Source: Paeniglutamicibacter kerguelensis
GTDB lineage: Bacteria > Actinomycetota > Actinomycetes > Actinomycetales > Micrococcaceae
NCBI RefSeq assembly: GCF_017876535.1
Contig: NZ_JAGIOF010000001.1
Coordinates: forward strand, 3,782,001-3,846,000
Direction: 5' to 3'
DNA length: 64,000 nt
The notes beneath the pieces were generated by a model. The model had not been told where the DNA came from and did not search any database. It saw only the letters and a program-made list of their open reading frames with translations. The position numbers and the translations under genes were made by a program. Positions 8,083 through 17,305 of this stretch are shown here, piece after piece. Each line of letters opens with the position of its first letter. Position 1 is the first letter of the stretch.

Positions 8083-9525
8083 TTAGACACCCGTGTAGAT
8101 GGTCTTGCCCCAGGAGAAGAACTCCAGCGCAGAGTGGCCCTGTTCCCGGAAGGTGTTTGTGGATGAATCCCCGATCCCGCCGAACGGTACGTTGAGATCC
8201 AGCCCCGCGGTGGGTCGGTTGACTTTGACGACCCCGGCTTGGGCACGCTGGGTGAAGTCGGTTGATCGAGCGAGACTGTCGGTGCAGATACCTGCGGTAA
8301 GTCCATAGGATGAGTTGTTGATTTGGGCAAGCCCTTCCTCATAGTCGGGAACTTCAAGAACCGCGACCACGGGACCAAATATCTCGTCGGTGACGACGGG
8401 GTCGTCGTTGGAAACGTTGGTGATGACCGTCGCCTCAAAGGCCTGGCCGTTTGAGCGGCCACCCTGCAGCACGCGCGCACCACGCCGGGTCGCACCTTCA
8501 ACGGCAGCGATGTCCGCTGCCAGCTGTTGTTCGCTCACGACCACGCCCATGGTGGTTGCCGGATCAAGGCCATCGCCCGGAACATAGTTACGCGCCAGGC
8601 CCGAGAGCTCGTCGAGCAGCGCGGGGAAAATCCCGGGGGTCGCATAGACGCGCGAGGTGGCGGTGCAGGCCTGGCCCGTGAGGCCGAAACCGCCTGCCGC
8701 GATCACTCGTGCCGCGGTCCGCGGAGACGCATCGTCGAGGACAAGCACACCGTTCTTGCCACCCATTTCTAACTGCACGCGGGCGCGGCGCTCGCTTAGC
8801 GTGCGGTGCAGGCCAAGGCCCACGTTTGTTGATCCCGTGAAGGAGAGGGCGGCAATGCGCCGGTCATCGGCCAGAGCCTCGCCGATGACTCTCCCCTTGC
8901 CGTGGACGACGTTGAGTACACCTTCGGGCAGGCCGGCATCCATGAGGGCCATGGCCAGGTGTGTTGCCGACATCGGCGTGAGCTCTGCCGGCTTGAGAAC
9001 CACGGAGTCGCCGGCCAGGAGCGCTGGGGCCAACTTCCATGCAGGGATGGCGATCGGGAAGTTCCACGGGGTAATGAGCCCCGCCACCCCGAGCGGCTCG
9101 CGGCGCGTGTGGATGCTCGTTCCCGGCAACCCGCTTGGCAATACGTCGCCGCTTGCCGCCCAGCCGAGTGAACCGAAGAAGCGCAACACATCGATGGCAC
9201 GGTTCACCTCACCCGTGGCTTCGGCAAGGGTCTTTCCTTCTTCGCGTACAAGGTCGGCGGCAACGATGCCCAGACGGCCGCGGAGGATCTCTCCGGCAGC
9301 CATGAGGATCGCGCCCCGGGCCGGCATGGAGAGTGCCGCCCACTTGCCTTGCGCGGCACTGGCGGCGCCGATGGCATTGGTCAGGGTTTCGACAGTGGAA
9401 CTTGGTGCGACGGATGCGACCTGGCCGGGGCGTGCCGGATTCATGCGTTCAAAATCCGAGGTTCCGGTCCATTCACCACCGATGAGGTTTTGGGCGATGG
9501 CTGTGGCTTCGAGGGTGCTGGTCAT
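8083..9525 (-). CDS. NAD(P)+-dependent aldehyde dehydrogenase
   Basis: 480 aa from an ATG with GGAG seven bases upstream. The ALDH catalytic set is present: Asn155 in PWNF, Lys178 in LKPAE, Glu253 in LEMGGKNG and Cys287 in GQACTA. It oxidises an aldehyde to the acid. Overall it resembles alpha-ketoglutarate-semialdehyde or aromatic-aldehyde dehydrogenases; the substrate cannot be fixed from sequence. It lies between a ferredoxin and an SDR on one strand, so a small oxidative catabolic operon is likely. Confidence 0.88.
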   Translation of the reverse strand: MTSTLEATAIAQNLIGGEWTGTSDFERMNPARPGQVASVAPSSTVETLTNAIGAASAAQGKWAALSMPARGAILMAAGEILRGRLGIVAADLVREEGKTLAEATGEVNRAIDVLRFFGSLGWAASGDVLPSGLPGTSIHTRREPLGVAGLITPWNFPIAIPAWKLAPALLAGDSVVLKPAELTPMSATHLAMALMDAGLPEGVLNVVHGKGRVIGEALADDRRIAALSFTGSTNVGLGLHRTLSERRARVQLEMGGKNGVLVLDDASPRTAARVIAAGGFGLTGQACTATSRVYATPGIFPALLDELSGLARNYVPGDGLDPATTMGVVVSEQQLAADIAAVEGATRRGARVLQGGRSNGQAFEATVITNVSNDDPVVTDEIFGPVVAVLEVPDYEEGLAQINNSSYGLTAGICTDSLARSTDFTQRAQAGVVKVNRPTAGLDLNVPFGGIGDSSTNTFREQGHSALEFFSWGKTIYTGV

Positions 9526-9553
9526 GGTGTACTCCAATACTGTGTCGGATGGG

Positions 9554-10327
9554 TTAGAGGGAGCGGACGAGTCCGCCGTCGCAGCGCAGCGCAACCCCCG
9601 TGATGTAGGAGGCGGAGTCGCTGCACAGGAAGGCAGCCGCGGCACCGAATTCCTCCGGGCGGCCGTAGCGGCCCGCAGGTATTGCCGCGAACGATTCGGC
9701 GCGCACCGTCTGTACGTCGGTGTCCCGCCGTTCCGCGGCCGCCGCGTCGAGTGCATCGATGCGGTCGGTGTTGATGCGGCCGGGCAACAACAGGTTTGCC
9801 GTGACTCCCTGGTGGGCTTGTTCGGCGGCGAGGGTCTTGATGTAGGCGGCGAGGGCCGAGCGCCCGACGTTGGACAGCACGAGGTTTGGCAGGGGCGCGG
9901 TGATCCCGCTCGATCCGATCGCGAGGATGCGCCCCCAGCCGCGCTCGATCATGCCGGGCAGCACCGAGGCAATCAGCCGCTGTTGGGGCAGCAGCAGTCC
10001 GTCGATTGCTGCGGAGAGGTCTTCGGCACTCGTGGTGCTTGCGGGCTTTGGCTTGGGGCCGGGCCCGTTCGTCACGAGTATCTCGACGGGACCCAGCTCC
10101 GCGGTGACCCGGTCAACGGCTTCTGCCGGCGCGGCCGGGACACTGAGGTCCAGGTGGAACGCGACGGCGCCCGGCAGGGACGCGGCCACGGACCGGGCCC
10201 GCTCAAGATCGCGCCCGGTGACCACAACGCGCGCACCCTCGGCGGCCAGGGACGTGGCCACCGCAAGGCCGAGGCCGCCCGTTGATGCCGCAACGAGGGC
10301 GACGCGTCCTTCCACTCCGAGGTCCAC
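9554..10327 (-). CDS. short-chain dehydrogenase/reductase
   Basis: 257 aa from a GTG start with GAAGG upstream. The Rossmann start is ASTGGLGLAVA (a variant of TGxxxGxG). The usual NNAG is replaced by TNGPGP. The catalytic region has SSG and a Ser/Asn where Tyr-x-x-x-Lys is usual: SNVGRSALAAYIKTL lacks the Tyr four residues before a Lys. The C-terminal GVALRCDGG is typical. The missing YxxxK tyrosine puts it among divergent SDRs (for example the BKR-like SDR_5 group), so enzymatic activity is uncertain. It sits 28 bp upstream of the aldehyde dehydrogenase. Confidence 0.75.
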   Translation of the reverse strand: MDLGVEGRVALVAASTGGLGLAVATSLAAEGARVVVTGRDLERARSVAASLPGAVAFHLDLSVPAAPAEAVDRVTAELGPVEILVTNGPGPKPKPASTTSAEDLSAAIDGLLLPQQRLIASVLPGMIERGWGRILAIGSSGITAPLPNLVLSNVGRSALAAYIKTLAAEQAHQGVTANLLLPGRINTDRIDALDAAAAERRDTDVQTVRAESFAAIPAGRYGRPEEFGAAAAFLCSDSASYITGVALRCDGGLVRSL

Positions 10328-10356
10328 TATGCCTTCAATGACACCAACGAGATGGC

Positions 10357-11778
10357 CTATTCGCTGAGATCCTGGCTGTCGACATTCTCTGGCGCGTTTT
10401 CCGGAGCCGCGGCATATGCGATCGAAAGCCGCCGGTAGGAGCGCGTGCACAACGCCCCAAGCGCCAGCAGCAGCGAGGCGATCCCGGACACCAGGAACAC
10501 CAACGCGATCCCGCGAGCATCGCCCTCGCCCAGCAGCCATCCCCAGTCGTCCTGCCCAGCCTTCGAGTCCATGTACGGGATGATCCAGAACTCGGCCAGC
10601 GGCGCGATGATGAACGCGGTGACCGGGGCGGCCGCCGCCTCGAACGTCATGGCAAACCCGAAGACCCGCCCCTGGGTCTCGAAGGGGACGACCCGCTGGA
10701 TCACCGTCTGCTCCGCGGCCTCGACAGCCGGCATCAGGATCATAAACAGCCAGATGCCCACCAGGTACAGCCACCACCACTCGCGCAGCGTGAAGGTGGC
10801 ACCCAGCACGCCGGTGACGGCCACCAGGATCAGCATGGTGCGGATCGGGTTCTTGCCCAGCCCGAACTTCGCCACCAGGCCGCCGCCGATGATGAAGCCG
10901 GTGGCCGTCACGCCCAGCACCACACCCCAAATCTCGACGGGGAAAAGCGTCAGGCCGTAGGGATCCATGAGCGCCATGAACACCCCGCCGGTGAGGTTGT
11001 TGAAGGTCGTGAAGAGGATCAACGCAAAGAGTCCCTGCGTGGCCCTGACCGCCCCGACCCCTGCCTTCAATTCGGACAGTCCCGTATGCCCAGCTTCCCG
11101 GAGAATCCGGGGTTCGGGAATCCTGATGGTCAGCAGATGGACCAGCACCACCACGATCGCCACCAGCGCGATGATGATGGTTCCGCCCATGCCGAGCGTG
11201 CCGATGGCCAAGCCACTGAAGACGCTGGTGACCAGGAACGCGATGCCCTGCACCGAACCCACCAGCCCGTTGGCGTTCGCCCGCTTCTCGGCTGGGACCA
11301 GCAAGGTCACGGTTGTTGAGAGCGCAATGTTGCGCAGCTGTTCCACCACCGCCCCGATCAGCATCACCACGGCAAAAATCCAGAACCAGACCCCTGAAAT
11401 ATCAAGCAAATCCGCTTCCGGGATCAGCAGGAACATCGTGCCGGCTAGCCCGAAGAACAGCAGGGTGAACAGCGTTGAACCGAGCATGACGGCATGCTTG
11501 CGGTATCTGTCCACGATCACGCCAAAGAACAGGCCGAAGACCGAGACAAGCAGCATGTAGGCGCCGCCAATGAGCCCCGTGGCCAGCACGGATCGTGTTT
11601 CCAGGTAGACCCAGAAGGTCAGGGCGAACCAGAGGAAACTGGTGACAACGTTGGCCACGGCGGTATTGACCAGTACATGGAGGAACGCCCGGTGCCCGGG
11701 ATCGGGCACCGCGGCCTTGCCGGTGGATTGCGGTTCCAAGAAACCGTCGTCGGCAGTACGCGAGTCTTCCTGCGACAT
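10357..11778 (-). CDS. MFS transporter
   Basis: 473 aa with about twelve hydrophobic segments. The loop motif between segments 2 and 3, GVIVDRYRKHAVML, corresponds to the MFS GxxxDRxGRR signature. It resembles the MFS_3 type of drug or siderophore exporters. The substrate is unknown. It lies 29 bp upstream of the SDR gene, and its ATG has no obvious competitor. Confidence 0.8.
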   Translation of the reverse strand: MSQEDSRTADDGFLEPQSTGKAAVPDPGHRAFLHVLVNTAVANVVTSFLWFALTFWVYLETRSVLATGLIGGAYMLLVSVFGLFFGVIVDRYRKHAVMLGSTLFTLLFFGLAGTMFLLIPEADLLDISGVWFWIFAVVMLIGAVVEQLRNIALSTTVTLLVPAEKRANANGLVGSVQGIAFLVTSVFSGLAIGTLGMGGTIIIALVAIVVVLVHLLTIRIPEPRILREAGHTGLSELKAGVGAVRATQGLFALILFTTFNNLTGGVFMALMDPYGLTLFPVEIWGVVLGVTATGFIIGGGLVAKFGLGKNPIRTMLILVAVTGVLGATFTLREWWWLYLVGIWLFMILMPAVEAAEQTVIQRVVPFETQGRVFGFAMTFEAAAAPVTAFIIAPLAEFWIIPYMDSKAGQDDWGWLLGEGDARGIALVFLVSGIASLLLALGALCTRSYRRLSIAYAAAPENAPENVDSQDLSE

Positions 11779-11831
11779 GGTTAAAGCCTAGGACTCGCGC
11801 ACGGCCCGCGGTAGGGTCGGGCGGGAATCCG

Positions 11832-12470
11832 CTAGAGCCACTTCCAGAGCGCCGGTGGGCGACCGCGGCCCGCAGCCGGGGCCGCCGGGGCCACGCGCTC
11901 AAGCAACTTGTTCGAACCCAGGGAACGGCCGATGTTGGCCGTCTCTGGCACCGGCAACCCCGCCGCCGCGGCAAGCTCCTTCATGCGGGCAATCAGCTCT
12001 GCCGTGTCAAAACTTTCTCCCAGCAGCGCCCTGGTGGTGTCCCGATTGATCCACAGCGAATCCAGCAACACGGCGGCGGCCTTTGCAACGATCGCCGTGT
12101 GGTCGAAGGGAAGATCCGGAAGCCCGTCCAGGGGAACCAGCATCACCCGGGGATCGGTCATTGCAGTCTTTTCATCCAGGATGACCAGGCGCGCAATCGA
12201 GAGCGTGGGGCCACGCTCGTCACGCTCGAAATCATCGAACACCCCGGCCTCGACGCTCGCCAGGATTGCGCCGGCCGCGACGCCGGCCTTGCTCAGCAAC
12301 GCCCTCTGGACCGCCTCGGCCAGCCGCTCGTGGGCGTTGAGTAGGACCCCGGGGAGCGCCGCGCGGCCGGCAAATGGGTCGAGGTCACGGACACCCAGCA
12401 CCAGGTGCAGCGATCCTTCATGCAGGATCACGGGCACGGCGTCGATGGAGACCAAAGGCTGAGTAGGCAT
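11832..12470 (-). CDS. nrtR: NrtR-like Nudix-related regulator of NAD metabolism
   Basis: 212 aa, starting MPTQPLVSIDAVPVIL after AAGGGC; a longer start at 12488 is less likely. The first 140 residues form a Nudix fold, but the Nudix box is degenerate (GVLLNAHERLAEAVQRALLSKAGV lacks the REUxEE glutamates), so hydrolysis is unlikely. The C-terminus (SNKLLERV, RGRPPALWKWL) matches the winged helix of NrtR repressors, which sense ADP-ribose. It closes an operon with nicotinamide phosphoribosyltransferase and PRPP synthetase, as expected for NrtR. A perfect palindrome ahead of that operon is its probable operator. Confidence 0.8.
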   Translation of the reverse strand: MPTQPLVSIDAVPVILHEGSLHLVLGVRDLDPFAGRAALPGVLLNAHERLAEAVQRALLSKAGVAAGAILASVEAGVFDDFERDERGPTLSIARLVILDEKTAMTDPRVMLVPLDGLPDLPFDHTAIVAKAAAVLLDSLWINRDTTRALLGESFDTAELIARMKELAAAAGLPVPETANIGRSLGSNKLLERVAPAAPAAGRGRPPALWKWL

Positions 12471-12480
12471 GCCCTTGATA

Positions 12481-12639
12481 TTACCCATCTTCCAGCTGCC
12501 GTTTCAGGGCCAGGATGATGCCCATTCGCTCGTTGCGGCCGCGCTGGTAGGCGCGCCATCCCAGCGGCGGCTGGTGCTCGAACTCCGCGAGCTCCCGTTC
12601 CGCCGCCTCAAGCCGCTCCTCAAGGGTTCGTTCCGGCAT
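12481..12639 (-). CDS. small charged protein, 52 aa, in NAD-salvage operon
   Basis: An ATG-to-TAA frame encodes MPERTLEERLEAAERELAEF and ends in ALKRQLEDG. It is very rich in Glu/Arg and probably one long helix pair, with QPPLGWRAYQRGRNERMG between the helices. It sits between the phosphoribosyltransferase stop (7 bp away) and the regulator start (11 bp away), so it is translated within the operon. I know no family for it; the tight packing supports a real gene with an accessory or regulatory role in NAD salvage. Confidence 0.65.
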   Translation of the reverse strand: MPERTLEERLEAAERELAEFEHQPPLGWRAYQRGRNERMGIILALKRQLEDG

Positions 12640-12645
12640 CGGGAA

Positions 12646-14217
12646 TCACCGCAGGTTCCCGAGCACCGCACGCACGTCGTTGAAGGACTGGGTGCGCAGG
12701 AACCGGCCGTCGGCCCACACCGGCTCGAGCAGCGAATCGGCTTCCTCCTGCGCCGTTGCCTTCTCGATGAGCACCAGTTCGCCGCCCTTGTCCCTGGTGA
12801 CCGCGAGGCGGCCGGTCGCCGACTTCTTCATGCCGCTGTCGGTGACGGGGTCCTTGAGCAGGTTGTGCTCCTCACCGTCGATCATCGCCCAGGTGGCCTT
12901 GATGGCCGAGGAGAAGGTGTCACGGGTGACGTATTGGTACGTGTACGAGCCGACGCCGAAGACCACGTTCCCGGCCGCGAAGCCAAGTGCCTCAAGCCGT
13001 TCGGTGATGTCCCGGGCGCGGTCCATGGTGATGGAATCGCCGTAGATCAACCCGAAGTGTCCGTCGACGACCTTGTAACCGGCGTCGTTGACGGTGCCTC
13101 CCGCAAGTTCCCAGAGGATCTGCACCGCGCCGAAGTAGGCGGGGTCCTCGGCGATCGTGGCCGGCTTTTTGTCGTGCGCGATCGACGGGCTGCTCCGCGT
13201 CCCGCACAGGATGTCGGCGGGGTCCCCGGAATCGGGGCGGATTACAACCTTGCCGTCGCGCGCCATGATCTGGCTCTTGAGTGCCGGGAGGATTTCCAGC
13301 AGGACGTTCCAGAAGTCGAAGGTGTCGGCGACGATCGAGACGTTGCCGTTGGTGTGCACGTCCAGGATGCGCTTGAAGGTCTCCAACTCCGAGGATTCGC
13401 TGATGCCGGCGCACATCACCGAGTGCTCCGTGGCCGGGATCGAGCCGAGCACCTGGCCGTTGTCGGTTCCGAACTCCGAGGGGTAGTAGCGGCGGACCCA
13501 GTCGATGGTGGCCAGCGAATCTGAGCCGGTGAAGCTGAGCAGGTGGCCCGCGCCGGATGCGGCAGCCGCCGCGGCACCGGCCATGCCGCGGAAGGAGAAG
13601 TCGTGCAGCTGCCAGTTCACGAATGCAGTGTCCCCGCCGGTCCTGGCTGCCGCGTCATCGAGGATGGTGCGGAATTCGTTGGCAATGGTTGCCGAGGTCG
13701 AGGGCTGCCAGATCGCAGCGGACAGGACCGTCTCGATGTAGTTGGGCAGCCAGAAGAACTCGGGCTCGGTGTTCTCCACGGTGATCGACGGGACCCGCAA
13801 CGGAACTAGGGTGCCTTCCGGCAGGGCGCGGAACATCAGCGGCAGGTAGCCGCGGCGGTGCAGCGCGCGGACGTGTTCTGCGTCGATGCCGTGGTTCGGG
13901 CCGAGCACACCGGTGAGCGTGTCGAGGTATGCGTTCACCGCGTCGTCCTCGTCCGCAGCGAAGAACGGCGCGAACGCTTCGATGCAGTAGGACTGCAGGA
14001 AGGCCTGGAGTCCGAAGTGGACCACCTTGTCCACGCCGTCGATGCGCGAGGCGCGGTTAGTGAAGTTGACCAGCACCTGCGTGGTTCCGGCCGGGTACAG
14101 GCCGCGGTGGCCGAGCTTGTAGGCGTCGGTTTCAAAGAGCGGCGCCGTGACCGCGGCTTTGGTTGAGGTGCCGGTGAAGGTGTTGGTTTGCGTGAAGGTG
14201 CTCGCGGTGTTTGTCAT
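12646..14217 (-). CDS. nadV: nicotinamide phosphoribosyltransferase (NAMPT/NadV)
   Basis: 523 aa, within the NAMPT size range. It converts nicotinamide and PRPP to NMN. Family hallmarks include TDAYKLGHRGLYPAGTT near the N-terminus, NFTNRASR, the VVIRPDSGDP phosphate-binding motif and GVGSYTYQYVTRDTF near the C-terminus. The first 25 residues are a Thr/Ser-rich extension. AAGGGA precedes the ATG. PRPP synthetase directly upstream supplies the co-substrate, and the NrtR-like repressor downstream completes a nicotinamide-salvage operon. Confidence 0.92.
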   Translation of the reverse strand: MTNTASTFTQTNTFTGTSTKAAVTAPLFETDAYKLGHRGLYPAGTTQVLVNFTNRASRIDGVDKVVHFGLQAFLQSYCIEAFAPFFAADEDDAVNAYLDTLTGVLGPNHGIDAEHVRALHRRGYLPLMFRALPEGTLVPLRVPSITVENTEPEFFWLPNYIETVLSAAIWQPSTSATIANEFRTILDDAAARTGGDTAFVNWQLHDFSFRGMAGAAAAAASGAGHLLSFTGSDSLATIDWVRRYYPSEFGTDNGQVLGSIPATEHSVMCAGISESSELETFKRILDVHTNGNVSIVADTFDFWNVLLEILPALKSQIMARDGKVVIRPDSGDPADILCGTRSSPSIAHDKKPATIAEDPAYFGAVQILWELAGGTVNDAGYKVVDGHFGLIYGDSITMDRARDITERLEALGFAAGNVVFGVGSYTYQYVTRDTFSSAIKATWAMIDGEEHNLLKDPVTDSGMKKSATGRLAVTRDKGGELVLIEKATAQEEADSLLEPVWADGRFLRTQSFNDVRAVLGNLR

Positions 14218-14289
14218 GGTCTTTTTCCCTTCGGGAATGTTGGTCGGTTTTAAGTAGTTGGTGGGAAGCGGTGCGGGCGACGTGCCCGG

Positions 14290-15120
14290 CTAGGCGGTGG
14301 CGCCGGCTTCGAGGAATGCTGCGAGCGGAATGACGGTGGCGTTGACGTCGGGGTTCCCGTGCCCGGGGTGCGAATCCGTGGTGAAGATGCGGCCGTAGGC
14401 CGACGTGATCTGGGCGGCGCGTCCGGAGAACACCCCGTGGCTCACCCACAGATCGAGGCGTTCCTTCGGCAGCCCGGTGGCTTGGGCCAGGCCCATGAAG
14501 GTTCCACCGCCGTCGCAAATGTCGTCAACGACCAGCAGCCGTCCGGATTCCGGAAGTGCTTCGCACTGAAAGGTGGAGAGTTTTCCCGTGGCGAAGTCGC
14601 GCTCTTTCGTCGCCCGGTAGAGCGGAAGGCCGAGGGCATCCGCGGCACGGCGGGCCCGTTCGACGGCGCCGGCGTCGGGTGCAATCACACCGACGTAGCC
14701 GCGGTCGTGGGGCGGGAGGCTTGCGGCGATGACCTCGTCCGAGTGGACCACGGCGAGGTTCTCGACAAGTGCCGGCATCACGAGCGAGTGCGGATCGAAG
14801 CAGACAACGCGGTCGGCACCCATCGAGTTGATCAGGTTTGCGTAGACCTGCGCCCCAAAGGGTGTGCCGCGATCCTGTCGGGCACCCGGGAGGTAGGGGA
14901 TCTGCGCGGTGACAGTGTGGCCACCCTGACGGGCGTGGTCGATCCACATCGCCGCCGAGACGAAATCGTTGGCATCCGCACCGGAGATCAGCACGTGCGA
15001 CGGGGTCTGCGTGCTGCCCGCCTGGGTCTTAATGTGCTGCTCCCCTGCTGGGAACGTCATTTCCGTTGCATCGGAGAAAACGGTGAATCCTGCCGGGACG
15101 GTTGCGAATGCCTTGATCAT
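14290..15120 (-). CDS. prs: ribose-phosphate diphosphokinase (NAD-salvage type)
   Basis: 276 aa, shorter than housekeeping Prs (about 310-320 aa). It makes PRPP from ribose-5-phosphate and ATP. The flexible-loop/ATP segment is LPGARQDRG, and the PRPP-binding loop is VVDDICDGGGTF. Short Prs paralogues paired with nadV occur in bacteria and phages. It is first in the operon, 30 bases after a strong palindrome, so it is probably NrtR-controlled. Confidence 0.88.
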   Translation of the reverse strand: MIKAFATVPAGFTVFSDATEMTFPAGEQHIKTQAGSTQTPSHVLISGADANDFVSAAMWIDHARQGGHTVTAQIPYLPGARQDRGTPFGAQVYANLINSMGADRVVCFDPHSLVMPALVENLAVVHSDEVIAASLPPHDRGYVGVIAPDAGAVERARRAADALGLPLYRATKERDFATGKLSTFQCEALPESGRLLVVDDICDGGGTFMGLAQATGLPKERLDLWVSHGVFSGRAAQITSAYGRIFTTDSHPGHGNPDVNATVIPLAAFLEAGATA

Positions 15121-15133
15121 GGAATGAGCATAG

Positions 15134-15165
15134 CACGAATAAACATCATGCGATGTTTATTCGTG
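15134..15165. promoter_or_regulatory. perfect palindrome, probable NrtR operator
   Basis: Arms CACGAATAAACATC (15134-15147) and GATGTTTATTCGTG (15152-15165) are exact inverted repeats around ATGC. It ends 14 bp before the prs start codon. AT-rich in a GC-rich genome, it is placed to block the operon's promoter. Assignment to the operon's own NrtR-like protein is inference from context. Confidence 0.8.
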
Positions 15166-15346
15166 GGAACGCCACATAACGTCGCGGAGCCGTCCCTCGC
15201 CAAGTCTCCCAAAAATGTCCGAAACCAAGGCCGGCCGTAGGCGCCGAAACTACTCAACCCTTCCATGGAATCCCGCAAGGACTCCAAGGAAGGGCTGCAA
15301 TTCGACGCTTACCAAGGCGTCGTGGCGCCTCGTTGAGAGAGGCTGC

Positions 15347-16261
15347 TCAATTCATCTTGTTGAATTGCTCCAGCGTGGCAATCTTCTTGATTTTCATGGT
15401 TTTTGCCACCGATGTTCCGACATACCGGTAGTGCCAAGGCTCGAAGTTGAATCCGGTGACCTTTTCCGACCCTTTGGGGTACCGGAGAATGAACCCGTAT
15501 CGAGGGGCATTCACGGCAAGCCAGCGACCTTCCCTGGTTTTCGCAAAGCAGGTCCGCTCTCGGCATTGCCCGTTCGATGCACCCAGGTCAACGGAGAGTC
15601 CCGTCTGATGCTCCGACAGCCCCGGCAGCGCAACGACCTTGCGTGCGTACTGCGCGCCATAAAGTTTGGTGTACTTGGCCAGTTCGGCTTTCTGGCTATC
15701 GTACGAACGGTAGCCAGAAACAACCTTCAACCGAATCCCTTTGCCCTTCGCTTCGGCATTCAATTCATTGAATGCAGTTGCAGCATCAGTGCGCAGTTTT
15801 TGCTTGGAGTTGGGGAGCTTACCCAGCCTGGGCTTGTAATCTGCGGACAGCTTGTTGCGTTTGCCCAGCACTGCGCTCGTTTCAAACGATGAGCCTTTGG
15901 AAGTGGCCGCCTGCTTGGCGTAGGGGTTGGAAATGTAACCGCGCTTGCCCTTATACGAGACTTTGTACCAGCCATTGACTGCGACTGCGGTCGCTTTGAC
16001 TGAGGTACCCCTTGGGATCAGTCCCATGGATGCGGAAGCGTTGGTATTGGACTTTCGCAGGTGCACCTTGCTGCTGGTTATGACGTTGTAATTCACGCTC
16101 TTCAAAGCGGCAGGCAACGCGGCCCTTGCTGCGACTGACTCAACCTGTAGCGCATCGGTTGCCATGGACGGGCTCGGCGCCACTGCGCAACCACTGAGCA
16201 ATACCGCTGAAATCGCGAGTGTAGTTATGGTCTTGATTCGATGCCCACTTGTACAGGCCAT
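15347..16261 (-). CDS. SH3-domain D-alanyl-D-alanine carboxypeptidase, VanY family, lipoprotein
   Basis: 304 aa from ATG 16261 with AGGAA upstream. The lipobox LLSGC ends at about residue 26, so it is exported and lipid-anchored. An SH3b domain follows (about 60-115: VHLRKSNTNAS, GYISNPYAK). The C-terminal peptidase M15B domain has SEHQTGLSVDLG with the zinc His and Asp, and EPWHYRYVG with the third zinc His. It trims the D-Ala end of peptidoglycan stem peptides; SH3b usually targets the wall. It is a single gene with no operon partner. Confidence 0.9.
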   Translation of the reverse strand: MACTSGHRIKTITTLAISAVLLSGCAVAPSPSMATDALQVESVAARAALPAALKSVNYNVITSSKVHLRKSNTNASASMGLIPRGTSVKATAVAVNGWYKVSYKGKRGYISNPYAKQAATSKGSSFETSAVLGKRNKLSADYKPRLGKLPNSKQKLRTDAATAFNELNAEAKGKGIRLKVVSGYRSYDSQKAELAKYTKLYGAQYARKVVALPGLSEHQTGLSVDLGASNGQCRERTCFAKTREGRWLAVNAPRYGFILRYPKGSEKVTGFNFEPWHYRYVGTSVAKTMKIKKIATLEQFNKMN

Positions 16262-16696
16262 AAACAATTCCTATCGGTTGCACAAGGGTTCCGATTCATC
16301 AACCCGCTACCGTTTTGATCGTCAAAGAATGCCGATCAATACCAGGTGTTAGCCTATTCGACAGATCCGGAGAGAGGTAATTCCTGGCCCGGCCGAAAAG
16401 ATCCTCAAGCTCAGGTCATTGGCTCGGGTCACATAAACGAACCCTCAACACACCAGCATGCAGTTGAAGTCGATGACCCATATGCGGCCGTAGGTGCTGG
16501 TCCTGAAGTTCAGGTTTAGCGACTGACTCGAACGGTGATTCCCGGCGCGCAAATACCGGAACCTGCCGTGCGTCAGATCGATCGATTTTGTACTTGCTGT
16601 GAGGCGTAGCCCAAAGGGCTCCGGCGAAAATAAAAGTAATTGATTTTAGAGAAATTTTCAATAAAATCAGCATTCGCATCATGTCCGCTGAAAGAG
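16262..16696. other. intergenic region
   Basis: No gene, repeat or RNA is recognised. The composition is more AT-rich than the flanks near 16620-16680. Confidence 0.4.
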
Positions 16697-16768
16697 CTGG
16701 GATACCAGGACTCGAACCTAGAATGACGGTACCAGAAACCGTTGTGTTGCCAATTACACCATATCCCA
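16697..16768 (-). tRNA. tRNA-Gln(CTG)
   Basis: 72 nt fold into a full cloverleaf. The acceptor stem is TGGGATA/TATCCCA with discriminator G, the D-stem is GTGT/ACAC, and the anticodon stem ACGGT/ACCGT has loop TTCTGGT, giving anticodon CTG. The T-arm is CTAGG-TTCGAGT-CCTGG. No CCA is encoded. It closely resembles other actinobacterial tRNA-Gln genes. Confidence 0.97.
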
Positions 16769-17072
16769 AAAATTACGAAAAATTCCCTGTTCGGCGGCAA
16801 GCCAGAGCATGAATTAGTAGCGCAACTCGACCACAAATAGTACCCTAACTCCGACCTATAAGCACAATCGCCGATAATCCCAACGAGTTCTTGTCGATAT
16901 CAGCGGGGAATGAAACTGCGAGTGAGGGCCGTTCAGCAGGCACGTCTTGTCAATGTAGGTGCATGTTCCATAGCATATGCCGCGCCTGTGCGTCTGCTGC
17001 AACCATATTCACCTGCGGCGCCGGGGCCATCAAATCAAAGGCATGGGCCTAGTCATGGAAGCCGGCAATGTC

Positions 17073-17099
17073 CGTGTGGGGTCCCATGGACCCCACACG
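17073..17099. repeat. inverted repeat, 12-bp arms
   Basis: CGTGTGGGGTCC (17073-17084) pairs perfectly with GGACCCCACACG (17088-17099) across CAT. No T-tract follows. Confidence 0.85.
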
Positions 17100-17238
17100 T
17101 TCCTCGGTGTCCCGCAACTTGGCCAGCCCGGTTCTCGCACCTTCCCGAAGCATGGTTGCTCCGATGGCCCAGCCGTTCGCGCGCGGGTTTTCATTCTGGT
17201 CCAGTGCCGGTTCCCAGACCTTCGAGCGGAGCTCGCGC

Positions 17239-17282
17239 ATCGGCTGGTACCCGCAGGCGATGACCTCCGGGTACCAGCCGAT
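17239..17282. repeat. inverted repeat, 15-bp arms
   Basis: ATCGGCTGGTACCCG (17239-17253) pairs perfectly with CGGGTACCAGCCGAT (17268-17282) around a 14-nt loop. Confidence 0.85.
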
Positions 17283-17305
17283 GACGCTCAACAAACCGCT
17301 GGCAA

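Noticed and set aside
16416..16836. Two minus-strand proteins over the tRNA
   Set aside because: Their sequence is the translation of tRNA-Gln and flanks; the cloverleaf fully explains the region.
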